The notes under the pieces: generated by a model | What the model saw: the letters and a program-made list of their open reading frames with translations, nothing else | The model's database searches: none | What the model was told of the DNA's origin: nothing | Assembly (NCBI GenBank): GCA_015063225.1 | Contig: SUSU01000011.1 | Span: 1-40,298 of the forward strand | Reading direction: 5' to 3' | DNA length: 40,298 nt | Source of the DNA: Thermoplasmata archaeon | GTDB lineage: Archaea > Thermoplasmatota > Thermoplasmata > Methanomassiliicoccales > Methanomethylophilaceae | Program-made: the position numbers and the translations under genes | Shown: piece after piece, positions 27,089 through 35,645 of the stretch | Position numbering within the stretch: the stretch's first letter is position 1 | Layout: each line of letters opens with the position of its first letter

Positions 27089-27511
27089 ATTATACCTCCT
27101 TTCTGCTGTTTTGCCACGGAAAAAACGAATCTTCCGTGTTTCCCTTGCGGACTATGGCATTACTGAACATAATTTAAAGGATTTGATAAAACGGATGCAA
27201 AAAAGGGGTAAATTTACTAATTCTGCACTTCACGCACCCGGATTGCGCCGGATTTTCAGACCGCGGTTCATATTTCATATATATTTGTTTCTATGAATAT
27301 GAAAAATATCAGATTTAAAGCATACTTGTTATACCACTGATATCTAAATCATCGTATCAGCGTGTCTCCGGTGCCCGCACGGCGGAATTCTGGCGCTTCG
27401 GAAACACTTCGAGATGGACGATTTTTCCATCTGTAAAAAGATTGTGTAATGAAAATACCCGGACATCCAAACGGATGCCCGGGAGGTGTTTGGGAATGAT
27501 ATATCGGACCT
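27089..27511 (-). promoter_or_regulatory. mcr promoter and AT-rich upstream region
   Basis: This 423-base gap has no gene. On the minus strand CCTTTAAATTATG (27168-27180) is the best TATA box; transcription would start near 27147 and give a leader of about 60 bases that ends in AGGAGGT. Further upstream lies AT-rich sequence unlike its surroundings, with a perfect 8-base inverted repeat TTCATATT (27267-27274) and AATATGAA (27296-27303), and a second TATA-like CTTTAAATC near 27311-27319. CTGATA/TATCAG also form an inverted repeat (about 27340-27362). The distal end holds the terminator of the DUF169 gene. Tandem promoters or operators for mcr are plausible. Confidence 0.5.
27458..27483 (-). 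terminator. Terminator of the DUF169 gene
   Basis: Arms 27458-27468 and 27473-27483 pair over ten of eleven positions (CCCGG-x-CATCC with GGATG-x-CCGGG) around an AAAC loop. On the minus strand TATTTTCATT follows. It starts 29 bases after the stop codon. Confidence 0.68.
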
Positions 27512-28219
27512 TCAGGACCTCTTCGCCTTGGCCATCGGGCCCTCGGCGTAGCGGGACAGGTGGTCCACGTAACCCGCGATCCTGTCGTAGGGGATGCCGA
27601 TACCCATCTCGGATGCGGCCATGTCCGTCTTCTTGCGGCAACCGAAGCATCCGATGGAGATGTTGGGCTTCCCGGTGACCATGGGCTGCGCGGTGAGGTC
27701 CTCGCAGGCGCACTGGAAAGGAGAAGTGGAGAACTGAGCCCTGCCTCCCTGGACTGCGGTCTCGAGGGGGACGAACCAGTAGCAGCGCTCGGGGATGTCG
27801 ATGAAGATGACCACATCGGGGACGAAATCCGCGTCCTTGAGGGGGCAGACGGCCTCCCCGATGGTCTTGTACGGGACGACGACGCGCTCGGAGATCATCT
27901 TCGAAGCGACCTGGGCGCTGTCGTGCATGCCGACGCCGGCGTGGAACTCGCCGGAAGCGACCTTCTCCGGGGTTGGGGTCATACCGAGGGCGGAGGAACC
28001 GACGTGGCAGTTCTCGTCGCTTGCGCGCATGTTAAGGCAGGATCCGCGGCTGGCGGCGAAAACCGCCTGACAGTGACTCATCTGCTGCTCGGGGTAGGAA
28101 CAGCAGGAAGGGAACTCCTCCCCCTCACGGATCAGACGTACGGCCACGGGTTCGCGGGCGAGCCCGATGACGGATTTCAGCGATTCCGCGTATTTGCGGT
28201 TGGTCTCGAGTTGCGACAT
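27512..28219 (-). CDS. DUF169 family protein
   Basis: The 235-residue protein fits DUF169: SVIGLAREPVAVRLI at the N-terminus, then SCCSYPEQQMSHCQAVFAAS, MHDSAQVASKMISERVVVP, and the end ISIGCFGCRKKTDMAASEMG followed by GIPYDRI. About ten cysteines, including SCC and CFGC, suggest a metal or iron-sulfur site. Function unknown. A TATA-like GTATATTTCG is centred 27 bases before the ATG at 28217-28219, so the transcript is probably leaderless. The frame is open to 28492, but that is antisense to argF. Divergent from argF. Confidence 0.8.
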   Translation of the reverse strand: MSQLETNRKYAESLKSVIGLAREPVAVRLIREGEEFPSCCSYPEQQMSHCQAVFAASRGSCLNMRASDENCHVGSSALGMTPTPEKVASGEFHAGVGMHDSAQVASKMISERVVVPYKTIGEAVCPLKDADFVPDVVIFIDIPERCYWFVPLETAVQGGRAQFSTSPFQCACEDLTAQPMVTGKPNISIGCFGCRKKTDMAASEMGIGIPYDRIAGYVDHLSRYAEGPMAKAKRS

Positions 28220-28240
28220 GAAGGGGTGATGGCCGACGTC

Positions 28241-28290
28241 CGAAATATACTTAGCCTCCCGCGCGCGCGTCCTATCTTCTATTATAGATT
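28241..28290. promoter_or_regulatory. Divergent promoters of the DUF169 gene and argF
   Basis: Two TATA boxes lie back to back. GTATATTTCG (28241-28250, minus) is 27 bases before the DUF169 ATG. ATTATAG (28281-28287, plus) is 24 bases before the argF ATG. A GCGCGCGCG run (about 28261-28269) lies between them. Confidence 0.55.
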
Positions 28291-28307
28291 GAGGAATATA
28301 CAGTGGC

Positions 28308-29225
28308 ATGGGAAAGAAGAACCTTATTTCCGTTCTGGACATGAAGGACGAGTGGCCGGATCTGGTCGACCTCGCCATCAAGCTCAAGAAGGAGCGCGGA
28401 CACCACGGCGACCCGCTGGCCGGCAAGACCCTCGCCATGATGTTCGAGAAGCCCAGCACCCGCACCCGCACCTCTTTCGACGTTGCCATCACCGAGCTCG
28501 GCGGACATGCGCTCTACCTCGATGTCACCAAGATGCAGATGGGACACGGCGAGACCGTCGAGGACACCGCCCGCGTCCTCTCCCGTTTCGTCCACGGCAT
28601 AATGTACCGTGCATTCGACTACAAGATGATGGACAAGCTCGGGGAATGGGCCACCGTCCCGGTCATCAGCGGACTCGACGACCTCGAGCACCCCTGCCAG
28701 GCCCTCGCCGACATGGTCACCATCAAGGAGCGCTTCGGTAGCCTCCGCGGACGCAAGGTCGTCTACCTCGGCGACGGGAACAACGTCTGCAACTCCCTCC
28801 TCTACGCCTGCGCCATCCTCGGCGTGGACATGGTCGCCTGCTGCCCCGCCACCCGCATGCCCAACGCGGAGATCATGCTCGCCGCGGCCAACATCGCCAA
28901 GGAGAACGGCAGCAAGATCGAGGCCTCCCACGAACCGATGGAGGCCTGCAAGAACGCCGACGTCCTCTACACCGACACCTGGATCTCCATGGGAGACACC
29001 ACCCCCGAGGAGGTCGCCATCAAGCTGTTCTCGATGTATCAGATCAACGACAAGCTGCTGTCCATCGCCAACCCCGAGTGCATCGTCATGCACTGCCTCC
29101 CCGCCCACCGCGGCCAGGAGATCACCAACGAGGTCATCGAAGGGCCCCACAGCGTCGTCTTCGACCAGGCAGAGAACCGCCTTCACGCACAGAAGGCCGT
29201 CCTCTACACCCTGATGAAGGACTGA
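28308..29225 (+). CDS. argF: Ornithine carbamoyltransferase
   Basis: The 305-residue enzyme joins carbamoyl phosphate and ornithine to citrulline in arginine synthesis. It carries EKPSTRTRTSF for carbamoyl phosphate, HPCQALADMVT, the ornithine-side WISMGD, and HCLPAHRGQEI with the catalytic Cys. The length fits the family and a trimeric cytosolic enzyme. The ATG is 24 bases after a TATA box, so a leaderless message is likely. It ends four bases before the convergent RecJ-like gene. Confidence 0.96.
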   Translation: MGKKNLISVLDMKDEWPDLVDLAIKLKKERGHHGDPLAGKTLAMMFEKPSTRTRTSFDVAITELGGHALYLDVTKMQMGHGETVEDTARVLSRFVHGIMYRAFDYKMMDKLGEWATVPVISGLDDLEHPCQALADMVTIKERFGSLRGRKVVYLGDGNNVCNSLLYACAILGVDMVACCPATRMPNAEIMLAAANIAKENGSKIEASHEPMEACKNADVLYTDTWISMGDTTPEEVAIKLFSMYQINDKLLSIANPECIVMHCLPAHRGQEITNEVIEGPHSVVFDQAENRLHAQKAVLYTLMKD

Positions 29226-29229
29226 AAAC

Positions 29230-30645
29230 TCATTCCTTTCCGAGCTGGGCGGCGATCATTCCCTCGGCGGCGTCGAGGAACGCCTCCACGGTCCCCTCGG
29301 GGATCGTGGCGCCCGCGGCCACCGAGTGGCCGCCGCCCATGCCGCCCACTTTCTCGGCGGCATCGTGCATCAGCGCCGACAGGTCCAATCCCGCATCGGA
29401 AAGCTCGCGCGTCACCCTGGCGGACACCTTTATCCCGTCATCGGCTTCCACGAAGGCGAATATGGGCAGTCCGGGGTCGGCAGCCTCGGAACCAAGGAGC
29501 ATCCCTGCGACCACGCCGACCACGGTCTCGCGTATGACGTCGCCGGCCTCGAAGTACTGGAGGGTGCTCCTCCTGCGCATGAGATGGTTGTCCTTCACAT
29601 AGGACAGGGCCTGCGAGATGCTCTTGCGGTGCTCCCTGCGGTTCCTCTCGGCATCACGCAGAGCGGATGCATCGCCGAGGCACAGCCTGAGGCCGGTCTC
29701 GGCATCGTCGTACCTCCCGCATGAGTTGAGGACTGTGGAGAACTCCTTCACGTCGTGCATTCCGGATTTCGGGGCGTAGCGGTTGACGGTGTAGACCTCG
29801 CCCATGATCCTCCCGAACTCGTCGGGGATCAGGGAACGGATGCTCGATGCTACTTTCTCCCTCTCCTCCTGGGAAAGGTCCACCCAGGTGAGCTGTCCCC
29901 TGTCGCCGGTTATCCCCAGTCCGTCCAGGAAGGAGACACACCCCTCCCTGTCGCCGGAAATCCCAGGTATCCTCGGGTCGTCCCCGTACTCCAGGAACTG
30001 TATCAGAGAGCGGGATTCCCTGCCGAAGAACCTCAGACCCGTCTCGATGGAGATGTCCCCAGCGGCGATGGCGTCCTGGAGGACGATGCGGTTCCAGCTC
30101 AGCAGACGGCCCTCGCGGCTGTCCTGGAAATCGCCCACGGCGCCGATGACGCCGAGATATGCGAGGTCGATGTTGGCAGGGTCCACTGTACGGGACAGAA
30201 GATAGGTCATGCCGGCGCCGCACACCTCGTGGGAACCGTCGTGCCCGTGGAGATGGGGGTTCATCTGATACTTGGAATCGAACGCGTCGAGCATCGACTG
30301 CCCCCTGCGCCAGTCGGGGTCTGGGACGTGGTGGTCGGTGACGATGATGCCCTGGCGGGTGAACATCGACATGTAGGCGCTCCCCAGGTCGCACACCCAG
30401 ACGACGTCCTCCTCCGCGGAGTTTATCATGGTGACGGTCTCGTCGGTGATCTTCTTCTCGAAGGTGATCCTGTGCTCCTTCCCGAGACGCCTGACGGTCT
30501 CGAAAGCGATGCTGCCCGCGGTTATCCCGTCCGCATCGATGTGGGTCACGATGAGAACGCTCTCCGCCGAACGGAGGAGGGCGGCGGCGCGTGCGGCCTC
30601 GGACAAGAGGTTCCCCGGCAGCTCGGGCACGCGTTCCGCATTCAT
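29230..30645 (-). CDS. DHH-family phosphoesterase, archaeal RecJ-like
   Basis: The 471-residue protein has the DHH domain: VTHIDADGITAGSIA (motif I), VWVCDLGSAY, IIVTDHHVPDP (the DHH motif) and VCGAGMTYLLSR. It ends in a DHHA1 domain with GGMGGGHSVAAGATIP. Archaeal proteins of this build include the GINS-associated nuclease that degrades single-stranded DNA or RNA and works with the replicative helicase. Whether this one binds GINS cannot be seen. A palindromic GTTTAAAC (30668-30675) is centred 26 bases before the ATG at 30643-30645. Confidence 0.85.
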   Translation of the reverse strand: MNAERVPELPGNLLSEAARAAALLRSAESVLIVTHIDADGITAGSIAFETVRRLGKEHRITFEKKITDETVTMINSAEEDVVWVCDLGSAYMSMFTRQGIIVTDHHVPDPDWRRGQSMLDAFDSKYQMNPHLHGHDGSHEVCGAGMTYLLSRTVDPANIDLAYLGVIGAVGDFQDSREGRLLSWNRIVLQDAIAAGDISIETGLRFFGRESRSLIQFLEYGDDPRIPGISGDREGCVSFLDGLGITGDRGQLTWVDLSQEEREKVASSIRSLIPDEFGRIMGEVYTVNRYAPKSGMHDVKEFSTVLNSCGRYDDAETGLRLCLGDASALRDAERNRREHRKSISQALSYVKDNHLMRRRSTLQYFEAGDVIRETVVGVVAGMLLGSEAADPGLPIFAFVEADDGIKVSARVTRELSDAGLDLSALMHDAAEKVGGMGGGHSVAAGATIPEGTVEAFLDAAEGMIAAQLGKE

Positions 30646-30718
30646 CAGTCACTGCGATACCCGACCCGTTTAAACAGTTGGCGATTCTTTCATTAATCAT
30701 ATTATTATATGCGGGAAC

Positions 30719-31447
30719 ATGGGATTGAGGCAGATCAGGGTCATGGACGGTGTCACCATCACCAACGACAGATGCCTGATCCTCGACGACGGACCCACCG
30801 CGGTCATCGGGGACCTCCATCTCGGATACGAGAGCGCCCTGGAGGACGAGGGTTTCTTCATCCCCCGCATCAACGCCGGATCCATACGCGACGCCCTCAA
30901 CCGCCTGCTCGACCGTTACGAACCCGCCCGCGTGGTCCTCCTGGGGGACGTCAAACACGACTTCAGGCGCTCCAGCTACGACGCCAGGGACGAGGTGAGG
31001 GACACCATGAGGCTCATCTCGGACGCCGCCGAGACCGTGGTCATCCGCGGGAACCACGACAACTACCTCCAGAACATCCTATCGGATGTGGGGCTCACCG
31101 CGCTCAGCCACATAGACATCGGAGGTTTCCGTCTCGAACACGGCCACGAGGACTCCGGCGTCCGTCCGGTGGTCATCGCACACGAGCACCCGTCGGTGAA
31201 GATCCCCGGAGAGCTCTCCGGGGGGATGAAGCTCCAGTGCTATGTCGTGGCGAGGAACGAGGGAGTCATCGTCATACCCCCGTTCAGCCCGTTCGCCTCC
31301 GGCAACGACCTCAACCCGGGACCGGATGCCGTCATGGCCCCCGCCCTCCGCACCTGCGACGTCACGCAGGCCGAGATCTACGGGATTTCGGATTTGGGAC
31401 TTATGGAACTTGGCAGATTGGATGATGTCTCCATGCTCACCCTCTGA
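30719..31447 (+). CDS. Calcineurin-like metallophosphoesterase
   Basis: The 242-residue protein has the metal-binding series of this family: VIGDLHLG, LLGDVKHDF, VIRGNHDN, GHEDSG and IAHEHPS. This is the archaeal ICC-like subgroup, thought to act on phosphodiesters; the substrate is unknown. The ATG at 30719 is about 25 bases after the TATA-like CATTAATCAT; an ATG at 30743 is an alternative. It is divergent from the RecJ-like gene, a pairing that suggests a nucleic-acid role, though this is inference. Confidence 0.82.
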   Translation: MGLRQIRVMDGVTITNDRCLILDDGPTAVIGDLHLGYESALEDEGFFIPRINAGSIRDALNRLLDRYEPARVVLLGDVKHDFRRSSYDARDEVRDTMRLISDAAETVVIRGNHDNYLQNILSDVGLTALSHIDIGGFRLEHGHEDSGVRPVVIAHEHPSVKIPGELSGGMKLQCYVVARNEGVIVIPPFSPFASGNDLNPGPDAVMAPALRTCDVTQAEIYGISDLGLMELGRLDDVSMLTL

Positions 31448-31512
31448 ACTGTCCAGACCTCCGGACGAATCCATCTCCTCTGTAAGATTCATCATTTATC
31501 CCTCTACCTTAA

Positions 31513-31553
31513 ACCATTTTATATGGTAACCGAATTACAGGGAGCAAGGAGAT
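31513..31553 (+). promoter_or_regulatory. Promoter and ribosome site of the methyltransferase gene
   Basis: TTTTATATGG (31517-31526) is the TATA box. The short inverted repeat ACCAT/ATGGT (31513-31517 and 31523-31527) wraps it, a possible operator. AAGGAGAT (31546-31553) is a strong Shine-Dalgarno site seven bases before the ATG. Confidence 0.6.
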
Positions 31554-31559
31554 CTATTC

Positions 31560-32612
31560 ATGGCAATGACTTGCAGAGAAAGGATTACCGCCGCTATGAA
31601 CAAAGAGAACCTCGACCGCCCTCCGGTCGCTGTTTTCACCCAGTCCGCCACCGTCGCCCAGATGGATGCCGTCGGAGCCGCCTGGCCCGAGGCCCACAAG
31701 GACCCCACCCTCATGGCTAAACTCGCTGCCGCCCAGAACACCTTCAACGGCACCGAGTGCTACCGCACCTGCTTCTGCCTCACCGCTGAGGCCGAGAGGC
31801 TCGGATGCGCTGTTTCCGTCGAAAAGAAGACCGACGCTCCCATGATGAAGAGCCACCCCTTCCACTTCGACCCCATGTCCGGCGAGTACGCCGACCCCTC
31901 CGAGCTCATGCCCATCGAGGACTACCTCAAGGGCGGCCGTGTCGCTACGATCCTCAAGTCCTGCGAGATCCTCAGGAAGGACTACGACTCCGAGAACGTC
32001 CCCATCGTCGCCGGTAACACCGGTCCCTTCACCCTCACCGGTCACCTCGTCAACACCGAGAACATCATCTTCGGTATGATGATGGACCCCGCTCAGGTCG
32101 ACAAGTGGGTCGCTGGCGTTACCCCCTACGTCACCAAATACTGCCAGGCCCTCATCGACGCCGGTGCCGACATCATCCAGATGTCCGAGCCTTCCGGTTC
32201 CACCGACATGCTCGCCCCCGACATGTTCCAGGAGGCCGCCGGTATCGCCGTCGGCAAGTCCCTCGGAATCACCAAGGGCGGACTCGGAAACATCCTCCAC
32301 ATCTGCGGAGACACCACCCCCATCCTCGACCAGATGGCCTCCATCGGCGGACAGGTTAAGGGTATCTCCATCGAGGAGAAGGTCGACTCCTACAAGGCCG
32401 TCGAGATGGTCGGCTCCAAGACCGTCCTCGTCGGAAACGTCGGATCCGTGCAGCCCCTCTTCACCGGAACTGCGGAGGAGACCCGCGAGGGAACCCTCAA
32501 GTCCTGCAAGGCCGGCTTCGACATCATCTCGTCCGGATGCGGTATCGCCACCGGTACCCCCAACGAGAACTACAACATGATGGTCGAGACCGTCAAGAAC
32601 TTCTCCAGGTGA
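31560..32612 (+). CDS. Methylcobamide:coenzyme M methyltransferase (MtaA/MtbA family)
   Basis: The 350-residue enzyme of the uroporphyrinogen decarboxylase fold moves a methyl group from a methylated corrinoid protein to coenzyme M, making the substrate for MCR. The zinc ligands His247 and Cys249 (ILHICGDTTP) and Cys327 (SSGCGIATGTP) match MtaA/MtbA. GNTGPFTLTGHLV and MSEPSGSTDMLAPD are family sequence. Sequence alone does not separate the methanol (MtaA) from the methylamine (MtbA) enzyme; no cognate corrinoid protein or substrate methyltransferase lies in the window. A strong ribosome site and restricted codon use (mostly C-ending) indicate high expression. Confidence 0.88.
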   Translation: MAMTCRERITAAMNKENLDRPPVAVFTQSATVAQMDAVGAAWPEAHKDPTLMAKLAAAQNTFNGTECYRTCFCLTAEAERLGCAVSVEKKTDAPMMKSHPFHFDPMSGEYADPSELMPIEDYLKGGRVATILKSCEILRKDYDSENVPIVAGNTGPFTLTGHLVNTENIIFGMMMDPAQVDKWVAGVTPYVTKYCQALIDAGADIIQMSEPSGSTDMLAPDMFQEAAGIAVGKSLGITKGGLGNILHICGDTTPILDQMASIGGQVKGISIEEKVDSYKAVEMVGSKTVLVGNVGSVQPLFTGTAEETREGTLKSCKAGFDIISSGCGIATGTPNENYNMMVETVKNFSR

Positions 32613-32628
32613 AGTTTTCAAACTCCTT

Positions 32629-32662
32629 CCCGCCCTTCGGGGCGGGATACCTTCTTTTCTTA
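32629..32662 (+). terminator. Terminator of the methyltransferase gene
   Basis: The stem CCCGCCC (32629-32635) pairs with GGGCGGG (32640-32646) around a TTCG loop, followed by pyrimidine-rich TTCTTTTCTT. The stem resembles that of the mcr terminator. Confidence 0.75.
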
Positions 32663-32761
32663 TCCTTCCGGTAACTGGCCGATATCCGTATGACCTGCGC
32701 CAGTCGGTAAGGTTTATGTATAACCACCAAAGTTAGGGGGTATCCACAACACCAAACATAT

Positions 32762-32836
32762 GGCTGGGATGGGGTAGCTTGGTTATCCTAGGAGACTGTG
32801 GATCTCTTGACTCGGGTTCAAATCTCGGTCCCGGCC
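32762..32836 (+). tRNA. tRNA-His (anticodon GTG)
   Basis: The sequence folds as a tRNA with an encoded extra G at -1 (32762) that pairs with C73 (32836), the identity mark of histidine tRNA. Acceptor GCTGGGA pairs with TCCCGGC (one G-T). The anticodon stem GGAGA/TCTCT holds loop CTGTGGA with GTG at 32798-32800. The T arm has TTCAAAT. CCA is not encoded. The D stem has one weak pair. A T-rich run follows. Confidence 0.9.
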
Positions 32837-32843
32837 CCTTTTC

Positions 32844-32853
32844 TTTTTATACG
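32844..32853 (+). promoter_or_regulatory. TATA box of rtcB
   Basis: TTTTTATACG is centred 26 bases before the rtcB ATG at 32874, so the message is probably leaderless. The same T-rich run probably ends the tRNA-His transcript. Confidence 0.55.
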
Positions 32854-32873
32854 CATCGAGGGGTTTTTCATAC

Positions 32874-34325
32874 ATGGTCTGGAACGGCAAACTTGAGAGA
32901 ATCGATGACAACCGCTGGAAGATCTCCCGCGAACAGTTCCCCGGGATGAGGACCGATGCGGTCATCTACAGCAGCGAGGAGCTCCTCAAGCATGTCGTCC
33001 AGGACAACTCCCCCCAGCAGGCCGCCAACGTCGCCTGCCTCCCGGGCATCGTTGGGAACAGCATGGCCATGCCCGACATCCACTGGGGATACGGGTTCCC
33101 CATCGGCGGCGTTGCCGCCGTGGACGCCGGTTCCGGGTGCATCTCCCCCGGGGGCATAGGGTTCGACATCAACTGCGGCGTCCGCCTCATCAAGACCGAC
33201 CTCACCCTCGAGGACATCGGCGGGAGGACGAAGGAGCTCATCGACGCCCTTTACAAGAACGTCCCCTCCGGACTCGGGTCCAAGGGACTCACCAGGATCA
33301 CGCAGAACGACCTCTCCGACATCCTCGACATCGGTTCCCGCTGGGCCGTTGAGAACGGCTACGGCTGGGAAAAGGACCTCAAGGTCACCGAGGAGGAGGG
33401 ATGCATGCAGGACGCCGACCAGACCGGCGTCGGCGAGAAATCCCGCAAGCGCGGCCTCCCTGAGCTAGGATCGCTCGGGTCGGGCAACCACTTCCTGGAG
33501 CTCGATGTGGTAGACGACGTCTTCGACGAGAGGACCGCGAAGGCCTACGGACTGAAGAAGGGATGCATCACCATCACCGTCCACTGCGGTTCCAGGGGCT
33601 GCGGCCACCAGATCGCCACCGATTATCTTCAAAAGATGGAGCACTACGTCAAATCAGGGAAGATAGACCTCCCCGACCGCCAGCTGGCCTGCGCTCCTCT
33701 GGACGACCCCCTGGGCGAGGAGTACTACCGCGCCATGTGCTGCGGCGCCAACTACGCCTGGGCGAACAGACAGATGATCACCCACTGGGCCCGCGAGTCC
33801 TTCGAACAGGTGCTCGGGGATTCGGCGGAGAACATGGGCATGGATGTGGTGTACGACGTGGCGCACAACATCGCCAAGATGGAGAGGCACGACATCGACC
33901 GCCACCACCAGGACGTGCTCGTCCACCGCAAGGGCGCCACCCGTGCCTTCGCGCCCGGACGCAGCGAGATCACCCTCAAATACCGCGACTTCGGACAGCC
34001 CGTCCTCATCCCCGGGGACATGGCCACCGGGACGTACGTGCTCGCCGGAAGGAAAGGAGCGATGGAGGAGACCTTCGGTTCCACCTGCCACGGCGCGGGA
34101 CGTCAGATGTCCCGTAAATCCGCCATCGAGAACCTCAACATAGATGCGGTCCGCAAGAGCATGTCCGACAGAGGCATCTACCTCAAGAGCGGCTCGGACA
34201 ACGGCGTCCTCGAAGAGGCCCCCGACGCGTACAAGGACGTCGACGAGATCATTGAGGTCGTCTGCAACGCCGGGCTCACAGCCAAGGTCGCCAAGCTCAC
34301 GCCCATCGGCGTGGTGAAGGGCTGA
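32874..34325 (+). CDS. rtcB: RNA-splicing ligase RtcB
   Basis: The 483-residue enzyme joins 2',3'-cyclic phosphate and 5'-OH ends of RNA, closing spliced tRNAs. Metal ligands are in GGIGFDINCGVR (Asp98, Cys101), GSGNHFLEL and TVHCGSRGCGHQ. The guanylylated His is in TCHGAGRQMSR near the C-terminus. Length and order match RtcB without an intein, which many archaeal rtcB genes carry. It lies 37 bases after tRNA-His. It meets the HD-domain gene with no gap. Confidence 0.95.
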   Translation: MVWNGKLERIDDNRWKISREQFPGMRTDAVIYSSEELLKHVVQDNSPQQAANVACLPGIVGNSMAMPDIHWGYGFPIGGVAAVDAGSGCISPGGIGFDINCGVRLIKTDLTLEDIGGRTKELIDALYKNVPSGLGSKGLTRITQNDLSDILDIGSRWAVENGYGWEKDLKVTEEEGCMQDADQTGVGEKSRKRGLPELGSLGSGNHFLELDVVDDVFDERTAKAYGLKKGCITITVHCGSRGCGHQIATDYLQKMEHYVKSGKIDLPDRQLACAPLDDPLGEEYYRAMCCGANYAWANRQMITHWARESFEQVLGDSAENMGMDVVYDVAHNIAKMERHDIDRHHQDVLVHRKGATRAFAPGRSEITLKYRDFGQPVLIPGDMATGTYVLAGRKGAMEETFGSTCHGAGRQMSRKSAIENLNIDAVRKSMSDRGIYLKSGSDNGVLEEAPDAYKDVDEIIEVVCNAGLTAKVAKLTPIGVVKG

Positions 34326-35645
34326 TTAGCCCTCGATTATCCTCGAGGCGGCCTTCCTCACGGCCTCGCGGTGTTCCGGAGGACACGCGACTACCACTGA
34401 CCATCCGAACGGGTCGCGGGACTGCAGGGATTTAGCTATGGGGGAGGTCTTCGTCAGGTTGACCACCCTCCCGTCCGGCTCCAGGATGGATACGTCCGTC
34501 TTCCCGATCTGCACCTTGTTCATCAGCACAGACGGGGAGGGCATCTCGACGCACACCATGTGCTCCGGGATGCCGGCCTTGTCGGCGATGTCCTTTTCCA
34601 GCTTTCCCCTGTTCGCACGTTCGTAATAGCGGGTCAGGAACAATGCGGTATCCTCGGAGGTCTCCGAGGGACCGAGCATGAACGCCTTCTTGTATATGCG
34701 GCGCCCGCGGACGGACCTGATGATCTCGGAGGAGACACCTCCGCAGCCGATGAGCCTGTGTTCCAGGTCGGAATCGTCCCAGAGGTACATCTCCTTCAGA
34801 TCGAGTCCCGACGCCTCCGCGGCCTTGACGGTCATGCGGTTGATGATCCTCACGGCGGGGTGGAAGTACACAGAGGTGAACATGAGGGAACGGGCCACCA
34901 TCAGCCCCTCGGCGGCGGGAGCTCCGCCCCTGGATATGCATATGCGGTCGTTGTGCACCCTCATGGTGGCGAGGATGCGCTCGCAGTCGATGTGCCCGGC
35001 GGTGACGCCGGTGTAATGCGAATCGCGGAGGAGGTAATCCATCTGGTCGCAGTCCACGGGGCCGTGGATGATCTGGTGGATGTAGTCCTTGGAACGGAAA
35101 TGGTCGGAGGGCCCGTCTATGCGGGACTGGAGGCTGTTCATCTCCGATGCGGTGGTCTCCGGACTGGAGATGAGACCGCACACGACCTCGGGATCGATGC
35201 CCTCGTCGGAGAGCATCTCGCCGATGGTGTCTGAACCGCCGAATAGATCGTCGTCCTCCTCGCGGCAGGTCCTTATCTTCCCGAGGATGAGGTTGCGTGC
35301 CAGTTCCATGTGGTCGCAGCCCGTGGCGTCCTCCATGAGGCCTTCCAGAGTATGTGAGAAGGGGGCATGGCAGATGTCGTGGAGGAGTCCCGCGGCACGG
35401 ACGGCCTGCGAGTCCTCCGCCCCCAGGGAGATGGCCTCGGCCATGCGTCCCGAGAGATGATAGGCGCCCAGACAGTGCTCGAAACGGGTGTGGTTGGCAC
35501 CGGGGAAGACCAGATGGGCGGAGCCGAGCTGCCTTATCCCCCTGATCCTCTGCATCTCATGGCGGTCCATGATGCGGGCGTAAACACCGCTCAGGCGGAC
35601 GCTGCCGTGGATGGGGTCGTGCACGGTCTTGGCGTAATCCTTCAC
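34326..35645 (-). CDS. HD-domain phosphohydrolase (dGTPase/SAMHD1-like)
   Basis: The 439-residue protein starts KTVHDPIHGSVRL and has the HD metal site: HTRFEHCLGAYHL, then LLHDICHAPFSHTLEG and a later DQMDYLLRDSHYTGV. This is the arrangement of archaeal and bacterial dNTP triphosphohydrolases of the SAMHD1 group. The substrate is probably a nucleotide, but not shown. The start is GTG at 35645, overlapping the stop of the PUA gene (GTGA). Stop is TAA. Confidence 0.85.
   Translation of the reverse strand: MKDYAKTVHDPIHGSVRLSGVYARIMDRHEMQRIRGIRQLGSAHLVFPGANHTRFEHCLGAYHLSGRMAEAISLGAEDSQAVRAAGLLHDICHAPFSHTLEGLMEDATGCDHMELARNLILGKIRTCREEDDDLFGGSDTIGEMLSDEGIDPEVVCGLISSPETTASEMNSLQSRIDGPSDHFRSKDYIHQIIHGPVDCDQMDYLLRDSHYTGVTAGHIDCERILATMRVHNDRICISRGGAPAAEGLMVARSLMFTSVYFHPAVRIINRMTVKAAEASGLDLKEMYLWDDSDLEHRLIGCGGVSSEIIRSVRGRRIYKKAFMLGPSETSEDTALFLTRYYERANRGKLEKDIADKAGIPEHMVCVEMPSPSVLMNKVQIGKTDVSILEPDGRVVNLTKTSPIAKSLQSRDPFGWSVVVACPPEHREAVRKAASRIIEG

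Noticed and set aside
32783..32965. Small open frame on minus across tRNA-His and the rtcB start
   Set aside because: It overlaps the tRNA and the rtcB coding region and has no features of a protein.
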